Origin: Lachnospira sp. UBA5912
Lineage (GTDB): Bacteria; Bacillota; Clostridia; Lachnospirales; Lachnospiraceae
Length of the DNA stretch: 5,772 bases
Reading direction: 5' to 3'
NCBI GenBank assembly: GCA_002435585.1
Contig: DJDY01000043.1
Span: 1-5,772 of the forward strand
The position numbers were made by a program, and so were the translations under genes. Positions 5,200 through 5,772 of this stretch are shown piece after piece (position 1 is the first letter of the stretch; every line of letters begins with the position of its first letter). Under the pieces are notes generated by a model, which did not search any database, had not been told where the DNA came from, and saw only the letters and a program-made list of their open reading frames with translations.

Positions 5200-5772
5200 T
5201 TAGTATACGCCCTGAGCGAGCATAGCATCTACAACCTTCTCGAAACCAGCGATGTTAGCACCAGCTACGTAGTTGCCTTCCATACCATATCTCTTAGCAG
5301 CATCATCGATGTTATGGTAGATATTAACCATAATGTTCTTAAGCTTAGCATCAACCTCTTCAAATGTCCAGCTAAGTCTTTCACTATTCTGGCTCATCTC
5401 AAGAGCTGAAGTAGCAACACCACCAGCGTTGGCAGCCTTACCACAAATAAACATTACACCATTGTTCTGGAAGTACTCTGTTGCTTCAAGAGTTGTAGGC
5501 ATGTTAGCACCTTCACAAACAGCCTTAACACCATTAGCTACTAACTGCTTAGCATCATCAAGATCAAGTTCGTTCTGTGTAGCACAAGGAAGAGCGATGT
5601 CACACTTAACTGCCCATACACCATGCTCACCATTCTTCTTTTCATGGTATTCAGCAGACTTTCTTGCAGCAGCGTATTCTGTAAGTCTTGCTCTCTTAAC
5701 TTCCTTAACTTCTCTAAGAAGCTCTACATCGATTCCTTCTGGATCATATATCCAGCCTGTTGAATCTGAGCA
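5200..5772 (-). CDS. gdhA: Glutamate dehydrogenase, C-terminal 190 residues
   Basis: The enzyme interconverts 2-oxoglutarate plus ammonia and glutamate with NAD(P)H. It is the hexameric class I bacterial type of roughly 445 residues, so this is about the last 43 percent. The frame is open to the right edge, beginning CSDSTGWIYDPEGID, so the start lies outside the window. Family signatures of the coenzyme-binding domain are CDIALPCATQNE (57-68 of this fragment), CEGANMPTT (86-94), and KAANAGGVATSALEMSQNS (112-130), with the typical ending AGANIAGFEKVVDAMLAQGVY. The motifs resemble NADP-dependent GdhA, but the cofactor cannot be decided from this part alone. Codon choice is strikingly narrow (nearly all Lys as AAG, many GCT, GTT and ACA codons), unlike neighbouring genes, which points to very high expression. 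It ends at its own terminator, so it is not part of the folC transcript. Confidence 0.97.
   Translation of the reverse strand, partial: CSDSTGWIYDPEGIDVELLREVKEVKRARLTEYAAARKSAEYHEKKNGEHGVWAVKCDIALPCATQNELDLDDAKQLVANGVKAVCEGANMPTTLEATEYFQNNGVMFICGKAANAGGVATSALEMSQNSERLSWTFEEVDAKLKNIMVNIYHNIDDAAKRYGMEGNYVAGANIAGFEKVVDAMLAQGVY

Noticed and set aside
5009..5203. Open frame of 64 codons on the plus strand in the gap after gdhA
   Set aside because: It runs through the gdhA terminator and the promoter region of the opposite strand, has no ribosome site, and its sequence has no recognisable character. The regulatory signals explain the region better.

Overview
The window looks like a piece of chromosome from a low-GC Gram-positive anaerobe of the class Clostridia, most plausibly a Lachnospiraceae relative. 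The reasons are an AT-rich sequence with strong AGGAG-type ribosome sites, a clostridial-type hexameric glutamate dehydrogenase, and a FolC of the short Firmicutes kind. The exact genus cannot be told from the sequence alone. No tRNA, rRNA, insertion sequence, phage gene or CRISPR array is visible.

All supported genes are on the minus strand, so the window reads right to left. From 5772 to 5200 is the C-terminal part (190 residues) of gdhA, glutamate dehydrogenase, followed by a strong intrinsic terminator (5129-5164). The 233-base gap after gdhA holds a candidate promoter with two TATAAT elements, two DnaA-box-like sequences, and a leader of about 130 nt that can fold in two ways. It feeds a 508-residue protein of unknown function with a long central coiled coil (4966-3440). 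After a 151-base gap come folC (dihydrofolate/folylpolyglutamate synthase, 3288-2008), a 46-residue very acidic small protein (1928-1788), and a 464-residue zinc-ribbon/TPR membrane protein (1785-391). The small protein and the TPR gene are 2 bases apart and probably translationally coupled. The block ends at a 14-bp terminator hairpin (308-345). Beyond it, a new transcription unit begins with a strong ribosome site and the first 37 codons of an unidentified protein (113-1).

How the genes work together is only partly clear. folC belongs to one-carbon metabolism and gdhA to nitrogen assimilation and glutamate supply; glutamate is also the substrate FolC adds to folate, but nothing in the sequence shows that this link is functional. 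No terminator is visible between the 508-residue gene and folC, so the four genes from 4966 to 391 may form one transcript, with a possible extra -10 element ahead of folC. The least explained parts are the 508-residue protein with its unusual promoter and leader, and the tiny acidic protein between folC and the TPR gene.
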